In this document: piece after piece, positions 8,236 through 17,345 of the stretch
Layout: each line of letters starts with the position of its first letter
Position numbering within the stretch: position 1 is the stretch's first letter
Source: Methylococcales bacterium
GTDB taxonomy: Bacteria; Pseudomonadota; Gammaproteobacteria; Methylococcales; Methylomonadaceae
Direction of reading: 5' to 3'
Length of the DNA: 52,851 nt
Assembly: GCA_030654015.1 (NCBI GenBank)
Contig: JAURYI010000115.1
Span: 1-52,851, forward strand
Notes under the pieces: generated by a model
The model's database searches: none
The model's input: the letters and a program-made list of their open reading frames with translations, nothing else
Told to the model about the DNA's origin: nothing
Program-made: the position numbers and the translations under genes

Positions 8236-8927
8236 TGAAACATGACCACAGTGATGACGGCGAACATTGGTTATCGGTTAGCGATATGATGTCTGGATTA
8301 ATGGTGATATTCTTATTTATCGCTATTAGTTATATGATGCAAGTGCAGGAAGAAAAAAAGCAATTAATTGAAGTAGCTGTTACTTATGAAAAGACCAAGG
8401 ATGCAATATATACACAACTGCATGATGAATTTAAAAATGAATTGCCACAATGGAATGCGGTAATAGACCGAGAAAATTTAGCGATTAGTTTTCAAGAACC
8501 AGACGTATTATTTAATGTTGGTGATGCCGAATTAAAAGATAAATTTAAAATAATTTTGAATGAGTTTTTTCCACGTTATAACAGAGTGTTAGCTAATTAT
8601 TATAAAGATGTTGAAGAAATTAGAATTGAGGGGCATACCTCTTCAGAATGGAATGACAAAAATGTTTCTTCAGATGAAAGTTACTTTTTGAATATGAAAT
8701 TATCACAGGATAGAACCCGTTCAACTTTGGAATACTGTTTAATGTTGCCGCAAGTTGCACGGAATAGACCTTGGCTAAAAACCATTATGACAGCAAATGG
8801 CTTATCTTCAAGCAAACCTGTGTTACTAAGTAATGGACAAGAGGACACTGTTCATTCGAGACGTGTAGAGTTTAAAGTTAAAACTAATTCTGAAAAACAA
8901 ATTTTAAAAATTTTTCAAAGGAAATAA
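8235..8927 (+). CDS. zorB: ZorB-like MotB/OmpA-type stator protein (Zorya)
   Basis: This 230-residue protein has a short cytoplasmic N-terminus and one membrane helix at about residues 15-36. The segment SVSDMMSGLMVIFLFIAISY carries Asp17, equivalent in position to the ion-binding Asp of MotB-family plugs. The periplasmic C-terminal part is an OmpA-like peptidoglycan-binding domain, with IEGHTSSEWN, SQDRTRSTLEY and SRRVEFKV. It pairs with ZorA to form the membrane motor of the system. It overlaps zorA by one base and is followed two bases later by the HNH gene, so the three are one translationally coupled operon. Confidence 0.87.
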   Translation: MKHDHSDDGEHWLSVSDMMSGLMVIFLFIAISYMMQVQEEKKQLIEVAVTYEKTKDAIYTQLHDEFKNELPQWNAVIDRENLAISFQEPDVLFNVGDAELKDKFKIILNEFFPRYNRVLANYYKDVEEIRIEGHTSSEWNDKNVSSDESYFLNMKLSQDRTRSTLEYCLMLPQVARNRPWLKTIMTANGLSSSKPVLLSNGQEDTVHSRRVEFKVKTNSEKQILKIFQRK

Positions 8928-8929
8928 TA

Positions 8930-9748
8930 ATGGAATTTAAAGAATTGGAAAATTTAATTTCTAAGATGGGTGCAATTTTCAGAGTATGGGATAGTGAAGT
9001 TCAACCTACACCACCCATTATTTTTGAACCAATAGATATAGATTCAGGAAATGGTACTGTGGTCAATATTGGAGATATTGATATTACGCCCAGTGGTTTA
9101 TTAGATTATCGTGGTGAACAAATTTTATTGCATCTCAAAGAATTTAATACGTCTAAGCCTTCTTATACACCACCAAAATTTCATTTTTATCAATGCAGTA
9201 CATTAAATAAGATGACAGACGATGGAAAGTTAAAAAGATATGTCGTAACGCAACGTAAAAAAGGCACTTTTTTAGTTGATATAACAAAGAATGGCAGACT
9301 TTTGGAAGAGAATAAAGAAGAGAAATTGCTTGTCTGTCAAAACTGTTTAACTTGGTATAACGGACAATATGGAAAACATTATAGTGTCGATAATTTTGAT
9401 ATTGCTGATTTTTTTGAACATTTCCCTAATACTCCTATTACTTATAAACCACCTCATAACGATGAAAACGCACCAGATCAGGACTATCCACCGAATTGGT
9501 ATTCTATTGCCCAGAGTTATAAAGAACGTCATGGCTGGACTTGTGAGCAGTGTAAAATCAACTTAGATAGTCATCGGTATTTATTGCACGCTCATCACCT
9601 CGCAGGCGTAAAAAGCTATCAGCAAGACTACGATTTAAAAGCACTGTGTGTTTTATGTCATTCCGAGCAACCTAATCACCAACACATGAAAGAAAAATAT
9701 GCTTCTGAAATTGCAAAAATTAAACGATTGCGTGGATTGCCATACTAA
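8930..9748 (+). CDS. zorE: ZorE-like HNH endonuclease (Zorya type II effector)
   Basis: This 272-residue soluble protein has a C-terminal HNH nuclease domain at about residues 195-265. Two zinc-knuckle pairs (CEQC and CVLC) frame the catalytic segment LLHAHHLAG and the distal His in CHSEQPNHQH. A CxxC-like pair (CQNC) near residue 137 lies in the N-terminal half, which I do not recognise otherwise. Presence of an HNH protein after zorA and zorB is the hallmark of Zorya type II, where ZorE nicks or degrades phage DNA. Type I has ZorC and ZorD instead, and neither is present. Operon spacing to zorB is two bases. Confidence 0.8.
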   Translation: MEFKELENLISKMGAIFRVWDSEVQPTPPIIFEPIDIDSGNGTVVNIGDIDITPSGLLDYRGEQILLHLKEFNTSKPSYTPPKFHFYQCSTLNKMTDDGKLKRYVVTQRKKGTFLVDITKNGRLLEENKEEKLLVCQNCLTWYNGQYGKHYSVDNFDIADFFEHFPNTPITYKPPHNDENAPDQDYPPNWYSIAQSYKERHGWTCEQCKINLDSHRYLLHAHHLAGVKSYQQDYDLKALCVLCHSEQPNHQHMKEKYASEIAKIKRLRGLPY

Positions 9749-9873
9749 AATCAACACATGAAGCGCAGTTAGATTAGGTAATGTAGATGACTGGGACTCT
9801 GCAATAAGCCTGCATGGTAACCACATATCACGCCTCATGTAACAGCACACAATAGCTATTGACTTGAATAACA

Positions 9874-9963
9874 TTTTTTTGCCGCTAAAGCTGATTTTGC
9901 GGTGTATTGTTGCTAAGATGCTCTATCTTATGGCTTCACAACAGCAGGGCGAATGGTTTGATG
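9874..9963 (+). repeat. Direct repeat, right copy (smr/surE intergenic duplicate)
   Basis: This is the second copy of the repeat at 4750-4839; the perfect 14-nt core is at 9887-9900. The right edge overlaps the surE start codon. The left edge, GCGGCAAAAAAATG read on the minus strand, resembles the first codons of the smr-like gene (GTGGCAAAAAAAATC). The arrangement implies that the ancestral order was smr-intergenic-surE. Confidence 0.75.
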
Positions 9964-10713
9964 CGTATTTTAGTGAGTAATGATGACGGCTATCTGGCCG
10001 AGGGTTTGTGTGCATTGGTTGCCGCGTTGCGAGATCACGCAGAACTGTCAGTAGTCGCGCCTGATAGAAACCGTAGCGGGGCGAGTAATTCCTTGACTCT
10101 GGAAACCCCGTTACGCGCTTATACCATGGAAAATGGTTTTATTCGTGTCGATGGTACGCCGACGGATTGTGTGCATTTGGCGATTACGGGGTTATTGACT
10201 GACGAGCCTGATATGGTGATTGCGGGGATTAATCACGGTGCGAATTTAGGCGATGATGTGCTGTATTCTGGCACGGTTGCCGCCGCTACCGAAGGGCGAT
10301 TTTTAGGTTTACCTGCTATCGCCATTTCCTTGGCAAGTCATAATCCGCAGCATTTTCCGACTGCCGCACACGTCGCGGTCACGTTATTAAAACAACTGAT
10401 TAAACAGCCGTTACCGCGCGATACCATTCTTAATGTCAATGTTCCCGATGTGCCGTTAGCTGAATTAAAAGGCTATCAGGCAACCCGCTTGGGGCAACGC
10501 CATAAAGCCGAACCTGTGATTAAAAGCACCGACCCGCGCGGACGCAGTATTTATTGGGTCGGGCCTCCAGGTGCAGAACAGGATGCTGGCGAAGGCACGG
10601 ATTTTTATGCGATTAATGCGGGATTTGTGTCCGTTACGCCGTTGCAAATTGATTTAACATGGTATGAGCGCGTTAATGCGTTAAAAACATGGTTGCCTAA
10701 GGAACATGAATAG
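9961..10713 (+). CDS. surE: 5'/3'-nucleotidase SurE
   Basis: This 250-residue enzyme of the SurE family is a metal-dependent nucleoside-monophosphate phosphatase of the cytoplasm. The metal-binding motif SNDDGY lies at residues 6-11, and the family motif [17 protein letters not shown] lies near 89-105. VDGTPTDC near 63 is also typical. The start at 9961 gives the canonical [10 protein letters not shown]; an 18-residue upstream extension has no homology. The gene overlaps pcm by eight bases, the usual surE-pcm pairing. Its start codon lies inside the right-hand repeat. Confidence 0.95.
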   Translation: MRILVSNDDGYLAEGLCALVAALRDHAELSVVAPDRNRSGASNSLTLETPLRAYTMENGFIRVDGTPTDCVHLAITGLLTDEPDMVIAGINHGANLGDDVLYSGTVAAATEGRFLGLPAIAISLASHNPQHFPTAAHVAVTLLKQLIKQPLPRDTILNVNVPDVPLAELKGYQATRLGQRHKAEPVIKSTDPRGRSIYWVGPPGAEQDAGEGTDFYAINAGFVSVTPLQIDLTWYERVNALKTWLPKEHE

Positions 10714-11383
10714 CATGATTCAACGCATGCAAGGTATCGGCATGACTTCATTGCGCACACGCGAACGCATGATTAAACGCTTGGCAGACCAAGGGATTAC
10801 CCATAATAAAGTGCTGGAAGTGATGCGTGATACGCCTCGGCATATTTTTGTCGATGAAGCTCTCGCCAGTCGTGCTTATGAAGATGTCGCGTTGCCTATC
10901 GGCTATAATCAAACCATTTCCCAGCCGTATATCGTTGCCCGAATGACGGAATTATTGCTCAAATCCACACACCATCATTTAAAAAAGGTGTTGGAAATCG
11001 GTACGGGGTGCGGTTATCAAACGGCTGTGTTGGCGCAACTGGTGGATCATGTGTACAGCATGGAACGTATTTTGCCGTTACAACGCAAAGCAAAAAATTA
11101 TCTGTGGGATTTACGGCTGAAAAATATCAGTTTTATGTACGCGGATGGTGGTGCGGGTTGGGCGGATTATGCACCGTTTGATGGTATTTTAGTGTCTGCT
11201 GCACCTGCTGATATTCCACCTGCTTTTTTACAGCAACTGGCTATCGGCGGGGTATTGGTGCTTCCTGTCGGGATGGCGGGCAGACAATCTTTGCAGCGTA
11301 TCACGCGCATTTCTGAGGATAATTATGACATCGAACAATTCGATGCCGTGACTTTCGTGCCTTTTTTATCAGGAAAAGAATGA
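10706..11383 (+). CDS. pcm: Protein-L-isoaspartate O-methyltransferase
   Basis: This 225-residue SAM-dependent methyltransferase repairs isoaspartyl residues in damaged proteins. The SAM-binding motif [14 protein letters not shown] (residues ~96-109) and the substrate region [14 protein letters not shown] (~67-80) are both intact. ILVSAAP at ~160 is motif II. The start overlaps the surE stop. Its stop overlaps the start of the next gene (ATGA), so surE, pcm and the TPR glycosyltransferase are probably translated as a coupled unit. Confidence 0.95.
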   Translation: MNSMIQRMQGIGMTSLRTRERMIKRLADQGITHNKVLEVMRDTPRHIFVDEALASRAYEDVALPIGYNQTISQPYIVARMTELLLKSTHHHLKKVLEIGTGCGYQTAVLAQLVDHVYSMERILPLQRKAKNYLWDLRLKNISFMYADGGAGWADYAPFDGILVSAAPADIPPAFLQQLAIGGVLVLPVGMAGRQSLQRITRISEDNYDIEQFDAVTFVPFLSGKE

Positions 11384-13737
11384 ACACACCAGAACCCAGC
11401 CAAGCGGACATTGATGAATTACTGACGCTGTTCGCTCAGGATAATTATAGTGCCACTGAAATCCGCGCAGGTGAATTAATCGCCCGTTTTCCTGATCATG
11501 GTTTTGGCTGGAAAGTATTGGGCGTGGTACTGCGGCAACAGGGGCAAATCACTGCGTCCTTAGTGCCAATGCAAAAAGCCGCTGAATTACTGCCTGATGA
11601 TGCCGAAGCACACAGTAATCTGGGCGTGACCTTGATGAATCAGGGGCAATTAAGCGAAGCGGTTATCAGCTACCGTCAGGCGTTGGCGTTAAATCCTGAT
11701 ACGGTTGATGTGCATCATCATTTGGGTCTGACGCTGATGACGCTGGGGCATTGGGCTAAAGCCGAATTGAGTTTTCGCCGCGTACTGGAACTGAATCCTG
11801 ATTATCCCGATGCGCACTATAATTTAGGGCGTGTTCTGCAACAACAAGGGCAACTGCCCGAAGCCGAAGCCTGTTACCGCCGCGTATTAGCCGCCCATCC
11901 TGAACTCAGTGATGCGCATAGTAATCTTGCTTGTGTTTTACAGTGGCAAGGTCAGCACACTGAGGCGGAACTGCATTATCAACAGGCGTTGGCTCTCAAT
12001 CCGCTGGATGTAAAAGCCTATAGTAATCTGGGTATGCTGTTGCAGGCACAGGGACGACTCACCGAAGCACGGGATTGTTATCAATGCGCACTGGAAATTA
12101 ATCCAGAGTTTGCCGAAATTCATAATAATCTGGGTATTGTGTTTCATGATTTGGGACTGAATGCTGACGCTGAACTCAGTTATGGACGCGCCCTGAAAAT
12201 TAATCCGCAGTTTGCCGAAGCCTATAATAATCTGGGGCTGAGCCTGCAAGAGCAAGGGCGGTTAGCCAAAGCCGAAGCGGCTTATCGCCGCGCTTTGGCA
12301 GTTAATCCCAACAACGCCGAAGCACACAATAATCTGGGTATTATTTTCCAACAACACGCGCAATTATTGGATGCGCTGGCAAGTTATCAACGCGCCTTAG
12401 CCCTGAAACCCAATGATGCCCAAGTGCATAATAATTTAGGGGCGGTTTATCAAGAGTTAGGACGCATGGCGCAAGCGGAAGCCAGTTTTCGCCGCGCCTT
12501 GGCGATTAATCCCGATTACACCGAGGCACGGAGTAATTTACTGTTTGCGATGACCTATCACGGCGCACACAGTCCCGCCGAGTATTTAGCCGAAGCGGTG
12601 CTGTATGGGCAACAGATACAGCATAAAGTTGAATCACCGTTTACGACGTGGCACTGTAATCCCTGTCCTGAGCGGTTGCGCATCGGTCTGGTATTGGGTG
12701 ATTTACATCATCACGAAGTCGGGCAATTTTTAACGCAACTATTACCCGAACTGGACAGCAGTAGCGTTGAAGTCTACGCCTACCCTACCCATCCGCACAC
12801 CGATGAACTCACCCTTAACCTGCAAAGCCTGTTTTCTGTCTGGCAATCGTTACTGGGTTTAAGCGATACCGCCGCCGCTCGTTTAATCCATACTGATGGC
12901 ATTCACATCCTGTTTGATTTATCGGGGCATCATAATTACAACCGTCTGCCCGTATTCGCTTACAAACCCGCGCCCGTGCAGGTTAATTGGTTAGGGTTTC
13001 TTGCCTCCAGCGGACTGGCGGCAATGGACTATGTACTGGGCGATCCTTATGCCACGCCGTCAGAGGATGAACATATATTTTCAGAAAGCCTGTGGCAACT
13101 GCCCGACACCTACCGTTGTTTTAGTGTGCCTGAGGGGGAGGAAAGCGTTAATCCATTACCCGCTTTAGCAAACAACCAGATTACCTTTGCGAATTTTAAC
13201 GCCCTGATTCATGTCAATGAGGCAGTATTAACATTATGGGCGCGAATTTTACACGCAGTACCACAGTCGCAGCTGTTATTGAAAAACCAGCAACTAAATA
13301 ATGCAACCGCGTGCCAAAACCTGTGCCAACAGTTTGCCGAGCAGGGCATTCTGCCTGAACGTTTGGTATTGGAAAGAGATAAGGCATCGCTTGCCGACTA
13401 TCACCGTGTCGATATTATTCTCGATACCTTTCCTTACAATGGCGCGACCAGCAGTATACAAGCGTTATGGATGGGCGTACCTGTGCTGACGCTCTCAGGG
13501 GACAGATTTACTGCGCGACGCGGTGCGAGTATTCTTGCCAATGTAGAACTTAACGACTGGATTGCGTTTGATGAGGACGATATGGTTGCAAAATCCATGA
13601 ATTTCGCCGCTGATACCGACTATTTATCGACATTAAGAACTGCCTTACGCCAACACCTGTTAGCATCACCCTTAGTTGATACCATCAGTTTCGCCCGACA
13701 TTTTGAAGCCGCGCTGTGGAGTATGTATCAATCCTGA
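11380..13737 (+). CDS. TPR-repeat O-GlcNAc transferase-like (SPINDLY/OGT) glycosyltransferase
   Basis: This 785-residue protein has about ten tandem 34-residue TPR units (residues ~40-390), recognisable by recurring YNNLG, A..YRRAL and NPNNAEAHNNLG patterns. A GT41-type catalytic region follows (~415-780) with GLVLGDLHHHEVGQFL, DLSGHHNYNRLPVFAYKPAPVQVNWLG, ILDTFPYNGATSS and GVPVLTLSGDRFTARRGASIL. This is the architecture of bacterial OGT homologues, which transfer a sugar from a UDP donor to protein Ser/Thr. The acceptor is unknown. The first gene copy overlaps pcm by ATGA, and a second predicted glycan-related gene follows. Confidence 0.87.
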   Translation: MNTPEPSQADIDELLTLFAQDNYSATEIRAGELIARFPDHGFGWKVLGVVLRQQGQITASLVPMQKAAELLPDDAEAHSNLGVTLMNQGQLSEAVISYRQALALNPDTVDVHHHLGLTLMTLGHWAKAELSFRRVLELNPDYPDAHYNLGRVLQQQGQLPEAEACYRRVLAAHPELSDAHSNLACVLQWQGQHTEAELHYQQALALNPLDVKAYSNLGMLLQAQGRLTEARDCYQCALEINPEFAEIHNNLGIVFHDLGLNADAELSYGRALKINPQFAEAYNNLGLSLQEQGRLAKAEAAYRRALAVNPNNAEAHNNLGIIFQQHAQLLDALASYQRALALKPNDAQVHNNLGAVYQELGRMAQAEASFRRALAINPDYTEARSNLLFAMTYHGAHSPAEYLAEAVLYGQQIQHKVESPFTTWHCNPCPERLRIGLVLGDLHHHEVGQFLTQLLPELDSSSVEVYAYPTHPHTDELTLNLQSLFSVWQSLLGLSDTAAARLIHTDGIHILFDLSGHHNYNRLPVFAYKPAPVQVNWLGFLASSGLAAMDYVLGDPYATPSEDEHIFSESLWQLPDTYRCFSVPEGEESVNPLPALANNQITFANFNALIHVNEAVLTLWARILHAVPQSQLLLKNQQLNNATACQNLCQQFAEQGILPERLVLERDKASLADYHRVDIILDTFPYNGATSSIQALWMGVPVLTLSGDRFTARRGASILANVELNDWIAFDEDDMVAKSMNFAADTDYLSTLRTALRQHLLASPLVDTISFARHFEAALWSMYQS

Positions 13738-13777
13738 GCGGTCACTATTTTCCTATGCCCAAAACTGAGATTACTAT

Positions 13778-15160
13778 ATGAACGCATCTGAACGACTAAA
13801 CATTCGCTTAACTGCAACGCCACCCGATTGGGCAACTGCCAGTGTAGCGGCGTTGCTCCAACTACCGTATGTAAACATTGTTGAAACAGACGAACTACCC
13901 ATTGATGTGGTTCTGCATTTCGGCACTTACTCCGAAGCAGTTCAGCAACAAGTCGGGACAGGGCGATTAGGATTCTGGTTTTTTCGTTTTGCAGGACAGG
14001 ATCTGGAGGTGGCAACCGCCGCCAGACAATCTGCCGCCGCTGGTATCGCCTTGGAATCCAGTTTATGGGCAAAATTGCCCGATAATAACTGTGTTTGTCT
14101 GTATCAAAGTTTTGGGCAATTAGATGATTTTGCGGTGTGGCGCAGTGTCAGCCGAACCTTAGCGAAAGCCGCGTGTTTTCCTGAGCGGGTATTATCGCGT
14201 TATCAACATACTGGCGCACTGGTTACTTGCACCGCTGAACCTATTACCACCCTGTCATCCACTGCTGGTTATTTGTCACAGGCAAAGGGGATACTGAATA
14301 AAATCATAAAAAAACTGTTCTACCATGAACAATGGTTTATCGTTGCGGGTAAAAGTAACGAATTACTACCCGACCCCAGTCAACACCAATGGTTATTAAA
14401 CCCGCCAGCGGATAGTTTTTGGGCAGATCCGTTTCCTGTCGAACAGGACGGGCGCGTGTGGGTATTGCTGGAAGTATTACCATTTTCCACGCAATGCGGC
14501 TATTTGGCAGCGGTGGAATTGTTTGCCGATGGCAGTCATGGTGTAGCACAAACCATCATGAACACGGGCAGCCATCTGTCTTATCCTTTCATTTTGAACT
14601 ATCAGGGCGACATTTATATGCTACCCGAAGCGGGCGCATCCAGAGAAGTGACGCTGTGGAAATGTGAACAATTTCCTGACCGCTGGACGAAAGCCGCCAC
14701 TTTGCTGACCGATGTGTGTTTTACCGATGCCACACTCATTGAGCATAACGGCTTGTGGTGGTTATTTTTAACCCTCGGTGAATACGACGGTATCTGTTTG
14801 AACGACGAACTGTCTGTGTACTACGCCGATTCACCGTTTGGTGTCTGGACGGCACACAAAGACAATCCTATAAAATCCGATGCGCGTAATGCCCGACCTG
14901 CGGGCAATATTTTTCATCGCGACGGCGTGCTGTATCGTCCTGCGCAAGATTGCGGCACAGGTTATGGCAAAGCCACGGTATTAAATCGCATTGACCGCTT
15001 GGATAAAGAAGGTTTTAGTGAAACTCCTGTGGGACGCATTGATGCTGATTGGCGTGCAGGCTGTTTATGTACGCACACGCTATCGCGTTCTGAGCATTAT
15101 TGGACTGTCGATAGTCTGCATTTATTGCCGCGCTGGGCGGGTTTATTTCAGTCTAAATAA
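13778..15160 (+). CDS. Beta-propeller glycosyl protein, GINT1 N-terminal-like
   Basis: This 460-residue protein has a C-terminal half (~185-455) with a five-bladed propeller pattern: SFWADPFPVEQDGRVWVLLE, HLSYPFIL, DIYMLPEAGASREVTLWKC, DATLIEHNGLWWLFLT, SVYYADSPFGVW and NARPAGNIFHRDGVLYRPAQDC. This pattern matches the family named after the N-terminal domain of plant glucosamine inositolphosphorylceramide transferase, often fused to formyl- or glycosyltransferases in bacteria. The N-terminal ~180 residues have weak similarity to the formyltransferase-like part of such fusions. It follows the OGT-like gene by 40 bp, suggesting a role in a surface or protein glycan. Substrate is unknown. Confidence 0.65.
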   Translation: MNASERLNIRLTATPPDWATASVAALLQLPYVNIVETDELPIDVVLHFGTYSEAVQQQVGTGRLGFWFFRFAGQDLEVATAARQSAAAGIALESSLWAKLPDNNCVCLYQSFGQLDDFAVWRSVSRTLAKAACFPERVLSRYQHTGALVTCTAEPITTLSSTAGYLSQAKGILNKIIKKLFYHEQWFIVAGKSNELLPDPSQHQWLLNPPADSFWADPFPVEQDGRVWVLLEVLPFSTQCGYLAAVELFADGSHGVAQTIMNTGSHLSYPFILNYQGDIYMLPEAGASREVTLWKCEQFPDRWTKAATLLTDVCFTDATLIEHNGLWWLFLTLGEYDGICLNDELSVYYADSPFGVWTAHKDNPIKSDARNARPAGNIFHRDGVLYRPAQDCGTGYGKATVLNRIDRLDKEGFSETPVGRIDADWRAGCLCTHTLSRSEHYWTVDSLHLLPRWAGLFQSK

Positions 15161-15187
15161 CACGCTGGATAGTAAGGAGTTTATGAG

Positions 15188-15871
15188 ATGAACGATAAAG
15201 AATTGGTTGCCCACCACGCGGCACAACAGGTGAAAGACGGTATGTGTGTTGGACTGGGTACAGGCTCAACAGCAAATTATTTTATTGAACAACTGGCACG
15301 TCGCTATCACGAAGACGGTTTACGCGTGACCGTCGTAGCAAGTTCAGTCGTCAGCACCCGCAAGGCAGGGCAACTGGGCTTGCCTTTAATGGCTATCGAA
15401 CACCTGACACAGCTGGATTTATATGTCGATGGCTCAGATGAAGTCACGCCTGATTTAACCTTGCTCAAAGGACGCGGTGCGGATTTGGTACGCGAAAAAC
15501 TGTTAGTGGAAGCCAGCAAGCAATTTATAGTGCTGGTGGATAGCAGTAAATTTGTCAGCCGCATCGGTGAACGTTTTCCGATTCCCATTGAAGTGATGCC
15601 GTTTGCGTGGCAACTGGTTAAACATAAACTGGAAGCAATGGGCGCGACGGGCGATTTACGCCACACTGCCAGTGGTGATGGGCTGGTGGTAACTGCGCAC
15701 GGCAGTTTGGTGCTGGACATGACGTTCGATAGCCAATTGACCGCCCAAACGCTGAATGAGCTGCTCAACAACACGGCGGGAATTGTCGAACACGGTATAT
15801 TTTACCGACTTGCCAGTACGGTTTTGTGCGCCGTCAATGGTCAAGTGCAAGAACAACAGGCGGGTGGCTAA
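15188..15871 (+). CDS. rpiA: Ribose-5-phosphate isomerase A
   Basis: This 227-residue enzyme interconverts ribose-5-phosphate and ribulose-5-phosphate in the pentose-phosphate pathway, and supports the ribulose monophosphate cycle in gammaproteobacterial methanotrophs. Family motifs are all present: GLGTGSTANYFI (~23-34), YVDGSDEVTPDL (~80-91) and LKGRGADLVREKLL (~93-106). It lies 27 bp after the propeller gene, with a TAAGGAG ribosome site, and its end overlaps the start of the next gene. Confidence 0.95.
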   Translation: MNDKELVAHHAAQQVKDGMCVGLGTGSTANYFIEQLARRYHEDGLRVTVVASSVVSTRKAGQLGLPLMAIEHLTQLDLYVDGSDEVTPDLTLLKGRGADLVREKLLVEASKQFIVLVDSSKFVSRIGERFPIPIEVMPFAWQLVKHKLEAMGATGDLRHTASGDGLVVTAHGSLVLDMTFDSQLTAQTLNELLNNTAGIVEHGIFYRLASTVLCAVNGQVQEQQAGG

Positions 15872-16856
15872 GTTTAAACCTGCGTGGTGGTTGAAGCACG
15901 CACATTTACAAACTTTATACCCTTCTCTGCTACGCAACACGCCGCCGCCTGCGTTAGTGCGTGAACGCCTCATCACTCCCGATAATGATTTTATCGACAT
16001 CGACTATTGCGGCACAGGCACGCGGCCGTTAGTTATTTTACTGCACGGTTTAACGGGCAGTTCGCAATCAAGTTATATCAAAGGCTTGCAACGGACGTTA
16101 TGGCAACACGGATTGCGCAGTGCCGTATTGAATTTTCGCGGTTGTAGCGGCGAATATAACCGCCTCGCCCGCTGTTATCATTCGGGCGAAACCGAAGATA
16201 TTCAGTTTCTTTATCAAACTTTACGCCAACGTGAACCGACTACGCCGATAGCGGTCGTCGGTTTTTCGCTAGGCGGTAATGTATTATTAAAATGGCTGGG
16301 CGAACAGGGCGATAACGTATCACTCTTTGCCGCTGTGGCGGTGTCGGTGCCGTTGGTATTAAGCACCTGTGCAAGCAAACTGGACAAGGGTTTTTCCAAG
16401 CTGTATTGCGCCAAGTTATTACGCGATTTAAAACGCTATGTAGCCGAAAAACAGCAACATTTAGCCACACTGGGCGCAACGAAAGAAGCCGATAAAATCC
16501 AACAGCTGGGCGATTTATCAACGATAACTTCTTTTTGGCAATACGATGACAGGGTAGTCGCGCCATTACACGGTTTTGCTGATGTACACGACTATTATCA
16601 GCGCTCCAGCTCACGGCAGTTTCTGAAAAAAATCACCGTACCCACGTTGCTTATTCAAGCACAGGATGATCCGTTTATGACGACTGAGGTACTGCCTCGT
16701 GCAGACGAATTATCGCCCAGTGTGCAGTTGGAAGTCAGCCAACATGGCGGTCATGTCGGTTTTGTTGCGGGTAACAATCCATTCAAACCTGTCTTCTGGC
16801 TAGAGCAACGAATTCTGGCATTTCTATTGCCCGCGTTGCTCATGACGCAGAAATAA
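15864..16856 (+). CDS. YheT-family alpha/beta hydrolase
   Basis: The 330-residue product belongs to the YheT/UPF0017 alpha/beta hydrolases. It has FKPAWWLKHAHLQTLYP at the start (the family's typical opening), HGLTGSSQSSYI (oxyanion region), GFSLGGN (nucleophile elbow with Ser) and HGGHVGF (catalytic His). The Asp is probably in QAQDDPF. Activity is probably carboxylesterase-like; substrate is unknown. I chose the GTG at 15864, overlapping the rpiA stop, because homology begins there; an ATG at 15837 and the longer frame from 15756 lie inside rpiA. Confidence 0.85.
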   Translation: MAKFKPAWWLKHAHLQTLYPSLLRNTPPPALVRERLITPDNDFIDIDYCGTGTRPLVILLHGLTGSSQSSYIKGLQRTLWQHGLRSAVLNFRGCSGEYNRLARCYHSGETEDIQFLYQTLRQREPTTPIAVVGFSLGGNVLLKWLGEQGDNVSLFAAVAVSVPLVLSTCASKLDKGFSKLYCAKLLRDLKRYVAEKQQHLATLGATKEADKIQQLGDLSTITSFWQYDDRVVAPLHGFADVHDYYQRSSSRQFLKKITVPTLLIQAQDDPFMTTEVLPRADELSPSVQLEVSQHGGHVGFVAGNNPFKPVFWLEQRILAFLLPALLMTQK

Positions 16857-16857
16857 A

Positions 16858-17265
16858 TCAAATCAAATCGTTAAGATAATTCAAATAATCACCCGATGCA
16901 ATGTGCGTTAAATGCGTTACTTGGTGATTAAAAATATAAACCCACGCCTGCACCCTGCTACCATCGCATAATGAAATAGTCAGTTGTTTTCTACTGTATT
17001 CATGCGGCTCTGGATAATCTGGCGTACATTCTTCATAAGCATCCAAGGTAGGCAAGACTAAACAGCTATCCGCCATTTTATAGACCTCACCATACACTTT
17101 ATCGTGCGGATCGGCTGATTCAATAGCGGCTGGATAACCGTTGACTTTATAGAGCGTGCCTTGCAAATAACCGTCGGCAACATAATCACTGTGACGGGCT
17201 AATACATCATGACAGCCGACAGCGATTGCCTTGCGTAATGTGCCATAGACGAAAATAAATTCCAT
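16858..17265 (-). CDS. Gamma-glutamylcyclotransferase-like protein (AIG2/YtfP family)
   Basis: This 135-residue protein starts with FVYGTLRK, the substrate-binding loop motif of the GGCT-like fold. Other family landmarks are GYPAAI near residue 45, VYGEVYKM near 57 and LDAYEEC near 73. The catalytic Glu is probably in DAYEE. Such proteins cleave gamma-glutamyl or related amide bonds, but the physiological substrate is unclear. It is convergent with the YheT-like hydrolase, with only one base between the two coding ends, and stands apart from metA. Confidence 0.8.
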   Translation of the reverse strand: MEFIFVYGTLRKAIAVGCHDVLARHSDYVADGYLQGTLYKVNGYPAAIESADPHDKVYGEVYKMADSCLVLPTLDAYEECTPDYPEPHEYSRKQLTISLCDGSRVQAWVYIFNHQVTHLTHIASGDYLNYLNDLI

Positions 17266-17297
17266 TCAAATACTATCGAGACGGTGAAAGTAGGAAG

Positions 17298-17333
17298 ACA
17301 GTGGAGTCCAAAACAGGTTTTGGACTTCACTGT
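17298..17333. terminator. Strong hairpin between metA and the GGCT-like gene
   Basis: Two 16-nt arms (ACAGTGGAGTCCAAAA and TTTTGGACTTCACTGT) pair around a CAGG loop, with one G-U type mismatch. It lies downstream of metA on the minus strand. There is no clear T-run, so it is either a bidirectional terminator or a palindromic repeat unit. Confidence 0.5.
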
Positions 17334-17345
17334 AGTGTGAATGCT

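Noticed and set aside
6514-8927. Flagellar motor or TonB-ExbB stator genes
   Set aside because: The ~450-residue helical tail of ZorA and the following HNH gene do not fit MotAB or ExbBD.
11500-12560. DNA tandem-repeat array or CRISPR-like array
   Set aside because: The periodicity is the 34-residue TPR pattern in a coding frame; spacers and identical repeats are absent.
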